From Cinnamomum chago (lineage: Eukaryota; Streptophyta; Magnoliopsida; Laurales; Lauraceae): a DNA stretch of 64,000 nt. The notes beneath the pieces were generated by a model. That model made no database searches. It was not told the DNA's origin and saw only the letters and a program-made list of their open reading frames with translations. Below are positions 1 through 11,123 of this stretch, in pieces (position 1 is the first letter of the stretch; each line of letters begins with the position of its first letter). The stretch is taken from positions 30,302,001 to 30,366,000 of the forward strand of contig CP142451.1 of NCBI GenBank assembly GCA_038049695.1. Direction: 5' to 3'. Position numbers and translations under genes: made by a program.

Positions 1-1725
1 GCAGCCCCACCTCCTACTTCTGACCCTGGGCCTATCTCCTCTGCTCCAGATGTGTCGGATCCTCCTCAATCTCGAAGGTATCCCTTGTGCACCAGAATTC
101 CTCCCTCCCGATTTGGCTTTGTTTGTACTGATCATTTTTCTCTATCATATAAGTCCTTCCTTGTAACAATTCATACTTTGACAGAACCACAGTCCTGTAA
201 GGAGGCAATTACTCATCCAAACTGGAGATCTGCCATAGTAGAAGAACTTGCGGCTCTGCAGAAAACTCAAACATGGGATCTTGTTCCCCTTCCTTCAGGG
301 AAACGGGCTATTGGCTGCAAATGGATATTTAAGATCAAGACCAAATCTGATGGATCTGTTGATCGTTACAAGGCTCACTTGGTTGCCAAAGGCTACACAC
401 AAGAATATGGGGTTGATTATGAGGAGACCTTTGCTCCAGCTGCTAAGATGACCACTGTCCGTACTTTTATCTCAGTTGTAGCCGTTAGACGTTGGCCACT
501 CTATCAGCTTGATGTAAAGAATGCATTTTTGAATGGATTTCTTCAGGAAGAAATCTATATGCATCCTCCCCCAAGCGTCGCGAGACCTCCTCATTATGTC
601 TGTCGACTCAAATGTGCCTTGTATGGCCTCAAACAAGCCCTTCGTGCTTGGTTTGAACGGTTTAACACCAGCGTTATCAGCATTGGTTTTTCTCAAAGTG
701 CTCATGACTCCGCTCTCTTCACTCGCTATTCGCGATCTGGATGTGTTTTCTTGTTACTATATGTCGATGATATGATTATCACTGGCAATGATGCTCCTGG
801 TATTATATCCTTGAAGCGTTTTCTTCATCGACAGTTTGAGATGAAAGATTTGGGTCATCTGAGGTATTTCTTAGGCATTGAGGTTGCCTACTCTCCCAAA
901 TGATATCTTTTGTCGCAAACTAAATACTGCAATGAAGTTCTCCAACGAGCTGGACTCACGGATCGTAAACCTGTCTCTACTCCCATTGAGCATAATCTAA
1001 AGCTTCGAACTATTGATGGAGGACTGCTTTCTGATCCAACTCGTTATCGTGAGGTGGTTGGTAGCTTGGTTTATCTTACTATTACCAGACTAGATATTGC
1101 CTATGCAGTACATGTGATAAGCCAATTTGTTGCGCGACCCACTCATCTTCATTGGGCTGCTGTCCTACGCATATTGAGATACTTACAAGGAAGCTCCAAC
1201 CGCGCCCTCCTTCTTTCCTCCAGTCAAAATCTTACTCTGCATGGTTATTCTGATTCTGACTGGGTAGGAGATGTCAATGATCGGCGCTCCACAACCGGTT
1301 TCGCCATTTTTCTTGGCTCTTCTCTCATCTCTTAGAAGAGCAAGAAACAGGAAGTTGTCTCCCGATCATCCACTGAAACTGAATATCATGCTGTGTCTCA
1401 CACTACTACTGAAATTATTTGGCTTCGCTGGTTACTTCAGGATTTAGGAGTTCTAGTTCCTAAATCTACCTCTCTTTTTACGGATAGTGAAAGTGCACGG
1501 AAACTAGCAACAAATGATGTCTTTCATGAACGATCCAAACATCTTGAAGTTGACTGTCATTTCATTCGTCAACATGTTCGGAGTGGTACTATAAAGCTCA
1601 TTCAAATTTCATCAGTTGTTCAAGTTGCAGATTTTTTCACCAAAAGCCACTCCGCCTCTCGTTTTTCAGAACTAGTTTCCAAGCTTTCGATGGTCACATT
1701 CTCCCATCCAAAGCTTGAGAGGGAG
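1..1725 (+). pseudogene. Copia pol remnant: RT and RNase H (A')
   Basis: A single reading frame encodes the RT entry segment (KARLVAKGYTQ-like, here KAHLVAKGYTQ), the RT catalytic motif LLLYVDDMI near 757-780 and the Copia RNase H motif DSDWVGD..DRRSTTGF near 1252-1300, then the conserved tail ending FTKS. In its family this protein copies element RNA into cDNA inside virus-like particles. Two in-frame nonsense codons break it: TGA at 901-903 (GGA in the sister copy A) and TAG at 1333-1335 (where Copia has the W of SLISWKSKKQ). No frameshift separates the pieces. The protein is therefore dead. The 5' part (gag, protease, most of integrase) lies outside the window. Confidence 0.9.
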
Positions 1726-1960
1726 TGTAAAGATACAGGTCAACTTGACCCACGAATTGGGTCGGCCCACAAATCAAGTCATTGTATGAGTTGTTAATAG
1801 ATACTAGTTACCTTAACAATACATGTAATCATATAATTAGATTCTCTAAACTAGGAAACACTGTATTATATATGGACTCAATCGTCAATACAAGAACATA
1901 CAATTCTCTTGCAAAATCTCTCTCGTGTATGCTTCTAGTTTTGTTCTGGATCATCTCACA
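1726..1960 (+). repeat. 3' LTR of Copia A'
   Basis: It begins TGTAAAGATACAGG and ends CATCTCACA, aligning along its length with the Copia A LTR at 61497-61775. A TATA-like TTATATATGG lies near 1864-1873. It is 235 bp against 279 bp for the best A copy. Confidence 0.85.
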
Positions 1961-2364
1961 GTCTTATGATACATGGTGGTCCCTTAGACATTTTGGTGGT
2001 CTTGAGCTATGAAGCACGGACACGGATATGGGACACGGATAGGATACGATACGGATACGCAGATACGCCATTTCTCAAAAAAGTAGGATACGATACGTCG
2101 GGGATACGTTGAAATTTTTTTTTTAATATTTTTTATATGACTGTAATAAAAATCTAACATTATTTCAATCAAAATAGCCATAAAATATGCACTTCCATTG
2201 ATTTAATCATCATCAATCATCATCATCAAACATTACATTCAATACTTCCAAGTTCAAAATCCAAGTTTCACCAATTACTATAGAAACATAAGCATATAAA
2301 CCAAAATCCAAGTCCGCAATCTCTCGTTGCATTCGTTCTCTAACCTTTTCATCTCCGCAATATC

Positions 2365-2607
2365 ACTGCTCTTAACTTTTGGATAGAATGCAACAGCATG
2401 ACCGGGCTTATGTATCAAATGAGCCCTCACCCTTGTGTATGAGCTTTTCTTGTTTTGATGGCAAAAATTGCATTGCCATGACACATTTCCCCCTCCATCA
2501 CCAAGTTTTTGCTGTTTTGTCACATACCTCCAAAGAGGGTTGCGAGCGTCTTCTAATTCAATAGCTGGAGAAGACGCACTAGTACTACCACCCGTACTAG
2601 AAGCCAT
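2365..2607 (-). pseudogene. BED zinc-finger exon of a hAT transposase
   Basis: From the ATG at 2607 the minus strand reads a Ser/Thr/Ala-rich leader, then NPLWRYVTK, a glycine run, and CNFC followed by RAHLIHKPGH. The two Cys and two His match the BED-type zinc finger at the N-terminus of plant hAT transposases, which binds the element's own ends. A possible splice donor (AAAAG/GTTAG) lies near 2365, so this looks like a first exon. No catalytic core or dimerisation domain follows in the remaining 350 bp to the element end, so the gene is truncated. Reading on past the donor only gives a short tail to 2278. It could also be a host BED protein, but its position inside a TIR element argues against that. 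Confidence 0.65.
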
Positions 2608-2659
2608 TACAGTAAACTTTGGTTGCTGGAAACACAACATATTGGCCCCATCAGGCCAC

Positions 2660-3070
2660 CTAAAATCATGGCATCAAGAAAAAAAGAAAAAGAAAAGAAA
2701 AGAAATAGCAGCAGCTATATAGCAACAAGAAAAAAAGAAAAAAAAGAAATAGCAGCAGCATAGCATCAAGAGAAAAAAAAAAAAAAAGAAGCAACAACAG
2801 CATAGCATCAAGAAAAAATGGAAAAAAAATAAAGAAACAGCAGCAGCAATATAGCATCAAGGAAAAAAAAAAAAGGAAAAAAAGAAATAGCAGCAGCAGC
2901 ATAGCATCAAGAGAAAAAGAAAAAAAAAGGAACAGCAGCAGCAGCATGGCATCAAGAACAAATGGAAAAAAGGGAAACAACAGCAGCAGCATAGCATCAA
3001 GGAAAAAAAAAAGAAAAGAAACAACAGCAGTAGCATAGCATCAAGAAAAGAAGAAAAAAAGAAAGAAACA
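2660..3070. repeat. Purine-rich minisatellite, about 8-9 units
   Basis: A unit of about 40-55 bp built from GCAGCAGCATAGCATCAAG followed by an A/G-rich run is repeated with variable length, all purine-rich on the + strand. Translation gives only Leu/Phe-rich strings on the minus strand, so it is not coding. It lies inside the hAT element just upstream of the BED exon. Confidence 0.8.
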
Positions 3071-3389
3071 GCAGTAGCACACAGTAGAACACAGCAGAGA
3101 AAAGAACAGCAGCAGAACACAGCAGAGAAAAGAACAGAAAAAAGAAGCAGCAAAAAAAAAAAAAAAAAAATCCAGCAACAACAGCCAATCGGAAGCAAAG
3201 AAAGAAGATTAGCAAAAAAAAAAAAAGCCCTAAAATCCAAATGATTTAAGGGGGAAGAAAAAAAAAACCCTAGATTAGAATTAACCAGAATAGCATCAAC
3301 CAACAAAAACCAACCTTTACAGATGAAGAGAAAGAAAGAAACAAGAGGAAAGAAAGAAGAGAAAAGAACCTGAAAGTGGAGATGAAACG

Positions 3390-3620
3390 GCACAGCACAG
3401 TGGCTCGATTGGGCTTGAATTCTGGCACAACACAGCACAGACGGCAGCAGCAGCAGCAATGGCTCCGGCACAGCACAACGACAGCAGCAATGGCTCCGGC
3501 ACAGCACGACGACAGCAACAACGGCAAAGCACAGCACGACGACAGCAGCAGCACGACTACAGTAGCACGGCTAAAGCAGCAGGACGATAGCAGCACGGCG
3601 ACGGCAAGGCTGAGGCGACG
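3390..3620. repeat. CAG/CACGACGACAG-type imperfect tandem repeats
   Basis: CAGCAGCAG runs and CACAGCACGACGACAGCA units alternate with GGCTCCGGCACAGCAC. The stretch has more GC than its surroundings and lies inside the hAT element. No protein similarity was recognised. Confidence 0.65.
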
Positions 3621-3912
3621 ACGAATTTCTTCCTTCCCCTCTCTTCTTTTTTTTTTCCTTCCTCTCTCCCTGGTTTTCTAACTCTCCCATCTTCTTTTAA
3701 CGGGCTTTTAAAAACGTGTCCCGTGGGGGATACGTGCGTGTCCCGCACGTGTCCCTCACGTATCCGGCATTTTAAAAAAAAAAAAAAACCTGGATACGGA
3801 TTTCACGTATCTGAAACGTATCCGAGGCGTATCCGGGCGTATCCGTGTCTGATACGTCCGGGATACGGATACGGGACCCTTTTTTATGTATCCGTGCTTC
3901 TTAGGTCTTGAG

Positions 3913-4480
3913 GGTCAGTTGACTGTATGTCCCCCACCCCCCAAACCTCTCTCCTCTCTTCTTTAAGGTCACGATGTGACAAGCTAAGCAATGAGAGATT
4001 CGTAAGCAATTGTAAGAAGCACGGGGAGGGAAGCGATTTGGTGAAGAAATGCACAAACTGTGCTGCCGAAGGAATGAAGAAAGGAGTAATGGTGCGGAGG
4101 CAGGAATGTTGACGCACAAAATGGCGGTTGTTCTCAATGTGCTTGGTATGGTCATGGAAGACATTATTGCTAGCAATTTGGAGGACACTCTCACACAACC
4201 TAATGGAATTGGTTCAGTGATAGGAACTGCTAGGTCTGTAAGAAGCAATCCGAGACAGACAATCTCAACAGTTGTACTAGTTACTGCCTTGTATTCAGTT
4301 CAATAGATGAGAGAGAGACAAGATTGATTCTTGCTTTTCCATGAAATGAGCGAGGAACCAAAAATGTGCAAAAGGCTGGTTGTAGAGCTACAACCCCACC
4401 AAATTCAAGTTAGAGAAGGCTTGAAGAGGCAAGGAGGAGCTGGAGGAGAATAAGATAGTCGACCATTTGGTTCCATGTCA
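3913..4480 (-). pseudogene. Copia RNase H relic, antisense
   Basis: Read on the minus strand, translations in shifting frames give LHIFGSSLISWKSKNQ, then TEYKAVTSTTVEI, LLTDLAVPITEP, HDHTKHIENNRHFVRQH and HFFTKSLPSP. These are the successive conserved blocks of the Copia RNase H C-terminus. Several frameshifts and a stop occur, so it is far more decayed than the other Copia copies here. It belongs to a family distinct from A-F. The hAT element at 2007-3904 abuts it and probably landed in its 3' end or LTR. The outer limit near 4480 is approximate. Confidence 0.75.
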
Positions 4481-5380
4481 CTGTAGTCTCTCCCACCATA
4501 TTCAGTCAATCCTCCTTGATCGGTTTATGCTTAAATGTTGTTACCCTTTATATGCTTAAATGTTGTTACCCTTTATTCTTTGAAATCCCCCACCTTATTT
4601 TAGTTTACCTTTTATTTACTAACCCACTTTCTACTTCTATACAAACATCTAAAATTACTATCCTATGTTGTGTGGCCGGCGCTTTTGTTTTCTTTTTAAT
4701 ATTTTGCATAATAATCGTTGTAGAAAACTAGGGTTTTTTTTTTGAAAGGTTTTAAAAATCACTGTCGAGGAATGACTCATTTGAGTCGAACCAAGTTGCA
4801 CCTTAGGTGCAATGAACTTTAAATAAATATGAAGAAAAAAAAAAAGAGAAAACATCTAGAGAAATCAACTATAGAAATTAAAATTCTTTGAATGTATAAT
4901 CATAAGACTTGTTACTTTATATTTATTAATATTGAATTATAGTTGTTCTATGTACCCACTTTTATTTATCAGTTAGTCGGATGAATTGTACCACTGATCT
5001 TCAATTGCTTGGATCTTCGATGATATTTGGAAAGTGGTTTTGATCTTCTAGAATTCTTTTTAAAACGTAATCATTGCAAAATGTACCATGTGCCTCCCAC
5101 AACTTTTCCCAATAGAAAAGGGGTGGAAAAATGAATTAAGGGCCTAGAAACCTTGGAATACACTGGCTAGGTAACTCAGAGGGTGACTCAACTCACTGCT
5201 TGTGGAGTTCGAGTTGACTTGGATTTGGTCGATTTTCAATCCATGCTTTCTTGGTGTTCCAAACATATCTAGCTGGAAATTGAGTCATCTGATGTCATTT
5301 AAGCAACTCATTTTCCTATAATCTGTGCTTTGCAATTGTAATCTCTTTGTACTTAACATGTGTGTTTGTCTTTTATGCAG
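4481..5380. other. Intron or upstream flank, no gene seen
   Basis: AT-rich single-copy-looking sequence. It contains a duplicated phrase TTTATGCTTAAATGTTGTTACCCTT-like near 4525-4575. It ends in a pyrimidine tract and TTTTATGCAG acceptor at 5371-5380, just before the hexosaminidase exon. The preceding hexosaminidase exon was not found here. Confidence 0.6.
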
Positions 5381-5481
5381 GGGTATTGGTTATCCCAATC
5401 TTTGGCCCTCTCCAACATGTAGGGAGCCACTTGATGTCTCCAAAAATTTCACATTTGATTTGATTGCAGGCATTTTGACAG
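5381..5481 (+). CDS. Beta-N-acetylhexosaminidase (GH20), internal exon
   Basis: The 101-bp exon lies between acceptor TTTTATGCAG (5371-5380) and donor GTGAG at 5482. It starts with the third base of a split codon (probably Trp) and encodes GIGYPNLWPS, then REPLDVSKNFTF and an AGILT end. This is the conserved plant hexosaminidase stretch just before the active site. The enzyme removes terminal GlcNAc/GalNAc from N-glycans in the vacuole or at the plasma membrane. The exon is open and splices in phase to 6239: the last G joins AT to make Asp. Which HEXO paralogue it is was not resolved. Whether the gene is intact cannot be told, because upstream exons are missing from the window. Confidence 0.85.
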
Positions 5482-6238
5482 GTGAGAATCCATCAATACC
5501 ATTTTGTTTGGCTTACACTCGGTGATGCCCTTCACTTTTTCGTCTTCTTTTCAACTGACTTTTTGTTTTGCTGCTCTCTCTTTAATGTGCATTTTTGATA
5601 GACAAAAGGTTTATCTGAAAACTTTCTCCATACTATGGGCAGTAGTCTGCCTTTCCTATTCTTGGAAATCAAACCATGTTGAAGTCGCCAAATGAACCAG
5701 TCACTTCAAATTAACACCAGAAAGACTTGCCCATAACTCATTCCTGGACTCTTCATTTGCTCTGTAAATATCAGTTGCAACCATGTAACATTATCTACCA
5801 AAGATGGAAAAGTTACATCCTATGTAAAATTATCTACCAAAGATAGAAAAAATCACATTTTCAACCTTTAACGTGTCATTATTCCAAACAGTAATGACAC
5901 CCCCACCACAGCCCCAACCCTTGAAGCACCCACCGACGACACCTCTGGCATTGACACTCACACCTCCTAGAAACCCCACAAATTCTGAACATCTATTTTA
6001 AGGCACTAGGAAAACTGTATGCGTTAAATATTATGCATGATAAATCTGTGCGTGTTTGGGTTTTGTTTGTTTGTTTGTTGGTGGGGGATACCTAGGTCTT
6101 AGAAGTGTGTGTTTTTTTTTTTTCCCTATGAGCCTCTAATTTTCTTGTTTTAATGATGGATTTCCATATAATTTACTAAATCTGTTTTTATTGAGTTTTG
6201 TTTGTATGATGATTTTCTATAAACTATGCAATTTACAG
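5482..6238. other. Intron of the hexosaminidase gene
   Basis: 757 bp with GTGAG at the 5' end and TTTACAG at 6232-6238. It is T-rich and contains a degraded ATCTACCAAAGAT-type duplication near 5793-5845. No other feature was seen. Confidence 0.75.
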
Positions 6239-6298
6239 ATATGAGAAAAATTTTCCCATTCGAGCTTTTCCATTTAGGAGGAGACGAAGTCAATACAG
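6239..6298 (+). CDS. Beta-N-acetylhexosaminidase (GH20), active-site exon
   Basis: The 60-bp exon completes the split Asp codon and encodes MRKIFPFELF then HLGGDEVNT. The GGDEV motif carries the catalytic Asp-Glu pair of family GH20: the Glu is the acid/base and the Asp stabilises the substrate-assisted oxazolinium intermediate. Splice sites are intact: TTTACAG acceptor, and donor GTATAT at 6299. It is in phase with the exon at 5381-5481. The next expected exon starts with the CW that follows the active site in this family, and it was not found anywhere to the right. The downstream intron is therefore longer than 57 kb, or the gene has been broken by the transposon pile. Both catalytic residues are present, so this piece shows no decay. 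Confidence 0.87.
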
Positions 6299-6484
6299 GT
6301 ATATTTGATAGTTTTTTTTTTTTCTTATAATTGTTATCACTTTGTATTGAGTATGCGAACCGTCCATTTAGTACCTTTTTTTCTTAAAAATCAATATCTT
6401 CTTCACTGGTTGTTACTCCTCATATGCTTTTTTACTTAAAATGTATGATGTATGGCATAGGGAATTAGATTTTAAATGTTGTTT

Positions 6485-6844
6485 GGTCCTGCTTGTTTAC
6501 TATGAGAAGAATAAAGAGGAGTAACAGTCAAATCGTGAATAAAATTAAAGAGGATGGGGTTAGAGTAAAAAGCACTACAGGGCAAAATTTTACTTCTCCC
6601 CAATTTATTTAAGTTGGGGAGAGTAACTGGGACGAGTAAAACAGAAAGGGAGAAGGTGGGGTAAGGCCCCTACTTTATGTCACATCAGAAGTTTATTCTA
6701 TCCTCACCCATTAAATAAAACTTTAGGTTACTTTAGTTTTACTCTCCTTTTACTTTTTCCATCCAAACACTCTTAAGTAAAACTTTACGTCACATCTATC
6801 AATTATTTACTCTCCTACTCTACCCCTGCTAAACAAACAGGCCC
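6485..6844. mobile_element. MITE with GGnCCTGnTTGTTTA ends
   Basis: Left end GGTCCTGCTTGTTTA and right-strand end GGGCCTGTTTGTTTA are inverted repeats. The inner sequence also has related AGTAAAACTTT and GGAGAGTA blocks on opposite strands. The ends resemble Tourist/Harbinger or hAT MITE termini. No clean TSD was seen, so the superfamily is open. No coding capacity. Confidence 0.55.
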
Positions 6845-8266
6845 AAGGGTCAAACTTTTTGATCGAGGAGAAAATAAATACAATTTGGATACAAATAAAG
6901 ATGTCTATTTGAGGGGCCTAGTCCAAAACTCGACCTTTTGTTAATATAATTGATAATTGACAACAGACACAGAACCAGAGATTTTTGGGGAAAATTGGGT
7001 GCAATCAATGAAACTGTAGTACTCTAATAAGATAAATAGCGGCCCCTATCATGCAAAACCAATTCTTACTTCACCAAGTACAGATTAGTACTCATCAATT
7101 AAACATGATTTTATGGCTAGGATGAAAATTCATCTGGCTACTACAGTTGAACTAATTTTACTACACTTTTTCACCTGAAACAAGAAAGAAACCTCCAAAT
7201 ATAAAATGCATACACACCTGAACCCTCCGATCATCATGCTGGTTCCCAACAGTCCCAAATCATCACCTGTTGATGTCAACACTGTAAATGATGATGTCAG
7301 CCCTTAAAGGGGAAAAGACTAAAAAATTCTTAAAAAGACTTGCTTCTTGCTGCCTGTCTATGAATCTTTAGTTAGATCTGATAGCTCTAATGCCAACTTG
7401 AACTTGTAATAATCAAAATGAATTAGTGTTTGATCTAGAGATGTAGGAAAAAGATGAAAGATGATAAAGAAAATTTAATAAGGAGAGGAAGAAAAGGGAT
7501 TGAGTGGAAAAACTTGCTTGTCATTAAGCTTAGGGTTGGGACTGGCTTATTATCGCTTAGATACGCTTTCATTTGATATTTTCCATATTTACAAAAAGAC
7601 CCCTAATACTTTCTGCATTTACAAATCAATCCCTATGACATAAAACCAAAGAAGCAGTCCCTCAGTGGTTTTCAACATCTATGGCTCATCTATCTATGAA
7701 TCCAAGTCCTTTTATTCCACTAATTTCCATCATTGCAGGGTATGACAGCTGATAATTCTTTCCATTAAATAGACTCACCGTAATTCAGTTGTTAGGGTTT
7801 ACAGCTTCCATAATGATGCTAATCATATCTCAAACATAATATAAATATTGCATTCTTTAGGTGCATGTAATGAAATACATCTTTCATTCTTTACAGTATG
7901 TTGATCTCAATTCAGGCTACAATGTTGTGAGTCTTTATTTGTTAATAAAATGTGCAGAAGATAAAACTTTGGAAGTTTTACAGTCCGTGCCTTCTGGCAA
8001 TCTGGCCTATATATGTGGACTTCACATAATATTTAATATTATCCTTTAGTCCCTAACTATTTATTATTATTATTTGTCCACATGTGGATTCAAACTTATA
8101 CACACACCCCCATGCCCACAACTGGCTGAGCAACAGATGGAGACTCAAGTCCCTAATTTCTACAATTTATTGGTCTAGCCCTCTTGGTCTAAATTTATCT
8201 AGGAAATGACACAAATGCCTCTCTATGTTGAAGAAGTTTAATCTCAATTATCCTTTGTCAAGGCCT
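6845..8266. other. Intronic or flanking sequence, nothing recognised
   Basis: AT-rich sequence without long ORFs, TIRs or LTRs that I could identify. A short open frame at 7861-8049 follows a TTCTTTAG but has no hexosaminidase similarity. A TATTTATTATTATTATT microsatellite lies near 8060. Confidence 0.5.
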
Positions 8267-9624
8267 AATAAGGTTGGCAATTATCGACCCACCTGCCGAC
8301 CTCACTTGAACTCGACCGGGTAATTCAAGATTCAGATTGAATGACCTAACCTGACTAACTGCACCGTGACCTATCAACCCGACAATTTGATCTTTATATC
8401 AAGGGTGCATGTTGATCCTTTACCACGGGGCTTTGGGTTCGGGGTCAGGTTCAAGTTGAGCATGTAGATGTTAACAGCAGTGATCATCCTGACCCATTGT
8501 GATGCAGAGTTAGTTTTAGAGTATGAATGTGTGCTAGCCAAAGCCTACTTGAAGCAATTTGAGCATCCCAAGAGGGTCCCCAACGGTCCCGACAAGTTTT
8601 GATGGAAAACTTGGACCCAAACAGTCCAGTTTCTGTTTAAATTTGAATATTAGGGACTGTTTTGGGAATTAACAGAAGCACACGGGCTTGTTTGCAATTT
8701 TTCAGAAAAATTCAGCACCAAAAAGAGTCTCATGTGCAGCAGTTTTGGACCACCTTTTTGATGGGTCAAAGCTGATCCAACTTAAACAAGACTTGCACCA
8801 CAAGGGTCACCCATGAGGATCATGCAGGTCTTGTGATCGAAAGGTGGACCATGTGTGGTCCACAGGGGTTCTTGCCAGAAGTGTCCAAGTTGACTTCAAT
8901 GCTGGAAAATTGTTTATTTTTGTTAATTTCTTTACAGATTTTCATAGAATTTGATTTAGAAACATTGCTTGAGATTTCTATTTGTTATAGGATTTAATTA
9001 TAGCCAGATTGCTCGGGTTTGGTGTGGTTTTAAGTCTTATATATAGGTGTTATGGTCAAAAATACTGTTCATGCTACAGTACACTTTAAGAATACCATTC
9101 CATAAAGCACAATTTTGCTTTGTTTTTCCTCTCTCCATTGTATCTTGGGGTGCATGGTGATTGAGAAGGCTTCATGTCAGATTTTTGGGTTTTTCTGCAT
9201 TGTTCCTTGCAATAATTTAATTATGGAATTTCATTAATCTACTGGAAACAATTCTGTTTGCCGGGATATTCCTGGTAATTGTTTTTTGAGCCCTAGCATT
9301 CTGATTGTGTCGAATTGGGACTCCACCACATTGCCACCTTAGGGACAGTATCAACCCAGTGAGTAATGTGTCAGCTTGGTTTAAGCACTGAGAAAAATGT
9401 TAAGATTAGGTTGTAGTGAGGTTGGTAGGTTATAATGCAACTAGTTGGCTTTCGTTGGGTTGGTGGTTGAATAGTAAGAATGGACTCAACCCTAATCCAA
9501 TCCATTTATGAATTGGATCACAGTTGCCAATAGAAGGCCAACCAAAATTAAGTGTCAACCCATAGACATTGTATTACAGTTGTGTCTATAGGTTGAGTCA
9601 AGAATTGCCAGTTTGCTATCCCTA
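8267..9624. mobile_element. Possible hAT-like TIR element carrying a solo LTR
   Basis: The left segment TTGGCAATTATCGACCCACC (8274 on) and the reverse strand of the right end (CTGGCAATTCTTGACTCAACC-like, 9590-9615) are imperfect inverted repeats. Both flanks are rich in CAACCC/GACCC motifs, a common style of plant hAT end. TSD not found. The 829-bp solo LTR accounts for its middle. Confidence 0.38.
8500..9328 (+). repeat. Solo LTR with 5-bp TSD
   Basis: 829 bp starting TGATGCAGAG and ending GACTCCACCA, flanked by cattg on both sides (8495-8499 and 9329-9333). A TATA-like CTTATATATAGG lies near 9038-9049. No primer-binding site follows and no internal region is present, so this is what remains after recombination between two LTRs. 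Orientation is inferred from the TATA box. Copia or Gypsy cannot be decided. Confidence 0.7.
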
Positions 9625-10170
9625 ACTGCCCCACCAAATCATTACTTACTGCTCCATGCTTGAAAACCATTGCTTTTGAATTCAAGGAATAAAGTATCGA
9701 TCACATAAAAAGCCAATGAATAAATATGACTAAACTTCTTCACCACAGAGGGGCATCCGTGTCATTTTTAAATAGAATTTTACCAAGAAGATTAGACTCA
9801 AATAAACTGTAGAAGTTGCGAGAGTTAAGTATAATATTTCATTTACGAAAAAAAAAGAATAATATTTCGATGGCATAGGGACATTTGGATAATTAGGGTC
9901 GAAGGCAGGGACTTCGAGATAAGTTTCCCTTATCGTCATGAATTTTAACAATTTTAATCGATCTTAAGGCTTCTACCTAATTCTGAAATAAGGGATGTCA
10001 AAGGGCCAGGCCTGGGGTTGTCCTAACCCTACCCTCATATATGCGGGGCCGGGCCTAGGCGGGCCAACGCCCTCAAAGGGCCTGCACTACCTAGGCCCTT
10101 ACCCTACCCTCATGGGCCAGGGCCGGCCCAGGGCAAGGGCAGGGCTCAGGGCCTCAAAAGTCAAAACAAG

Positions 10171-11047
10171 AAAACCATTACATTTTTTAATTTTTTACAC
10201 TATTATCAAAACCGAGTGTCGACTGAGCGTTAACTTGTCTAACCTCAATTGCAAAGGAACCATTAAGAAAACATTTGAAAAAAATATAAGATGTCTCCAA
10301 AAGCTTTCTTTTTTCGGACAAAGTCATACGTGCTTTGGTGACTTAGGTTTAGACATATGATTTTATTTAAAGAAGGAAATGGTTAAAGAGTCTGGTCTAT
10401 TTCACACTTTTCATAAGAATTCCCACATATGAAATCATTTCAGTAGTGTCGTATCTTTTAAAATTTTAAACTATTTATATTCACATATCTTTTATCAATT
10501 GGCATTATTTTCAATTTAATACTAATCTGACTATTAAGCATTGTTGGAGTTCAGTCACAAAATAAATGCGCTTAAGAAATACTATTAGTTTGGGCTTTTA
10601 AAAATTAAGATTTATAATTATCTAGTTAAAAGGATATTTGGATCACCCCATATCCTTAAAGTTCCATGTACATACTAACTACCTCTATGATTTGGTTAGC
10701 AGCCAAGTAAATATATAGAGGAAAAAGTGTATCATTATTAATAGGAAGGAGTATACCCCCCTTGCACTCACAAGAATAAACAAAAATAATATGAAAGGCC
10801 TAAATAAGAAGCAATAAAACTAGAAGAAAGGGATTAGAAGCAACTGTGCAACATTTATTGCTTATGTATTAAATACAATACATAACTTAAATAATTAAAC
10901 ATAGATGAAATGAATCAAGTATGTGTGTGGATTTTTAGGACGTTTTGTAATGGATAGGTGGGTATGAGATTGCCTTCATATCCCCCTTTTATTACTACTA
11001 AGTGACTGTGATAAAGGCATTTTAGTATATATTTACATAAATATATA
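10171..11047. other. Non-coding interior of the GGGCC element
   Basis: AT-rich, no ORF with recognisable similarity, no repeat borders seen. Confidence 0.5.
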
Positions 11048-11123
11048 TAGGGAGATGCTCCTATGAGAAATGCTCTCACCTTACTATGAGAGATAACCTT
11101 ATCTCTCATAGTAAGGTGAGAGT

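Larger units (their letters stand above)
1..1960 (+). mobile_element. Copia LTR retrotransposon family A', 3' half
   Basis: This is the 3' part of a Ty1/Copia element cut by the window edge. It holds the end of integrase, then reverse transcriptase, RNase H, a purine tract (1717-1725, gagagggag) and a 3' LTR (1726-1960). The LTR and proteins match Copia A at 34463-61775, so both are copies of one family. The 3' flank starts gtctt at 1961, which would be the TSD if the missing 5' end could be checked. The domain order integrase-RT-RNase H is diagnostic of Copia rather than Gypsy. Confidence 0.93.
2007..3904. mobile_element. hAT-type DNA transposon, deletion derivative
   Basis: An 8-bp direct repeat gtcttgag (1999-2006 and 3905-3912) flanks imperfect terminal inverted repeats: CTATGAAGCACGGACAC on the left and CTAAGAAGCACGGATAC on the right strand. 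Both subterminal regions are packed with the short motif GGATACG/CGTATCC (2023-2110 and 3715-3895), as expected for transposase-binding sites. Inside lie a BED zinc-finger exon (minus strand) and long purine-rich and CAG-rich arrays. An 8-bp TSD, BED exon and clustered subterminal motifs together indicate the hAT superfamily. The rest of the transposase is absent. Confidence 0.72.

Noticed and set aside
2666-3596. Several long minus-strand frames rich in Leu, Phe and Cys
   Set aside because: They are translations of the purine and CAG tandem repeats, without any domain, in overlapping frames.
3376-3681. 101-codon + frame with His/Gln/Thr-rich sequence
   Set aside because: Low-complexity CAG/CACGAC repeat, no similarity to any family.
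7861-8049. 62-codon + frame in the gap after the active-site exon, tested as the next hexosaminidase exon
   Set aside because: The sequence lacks the expected CW start and the NWEE and GGEVCMWGE motifs. No suitable acceptor phase.
9995-10360. 121-codon + frame with many Gly and Pro
   Set aside because: It is a translation of the GGGCC-rich transposon end, not a protein gene.
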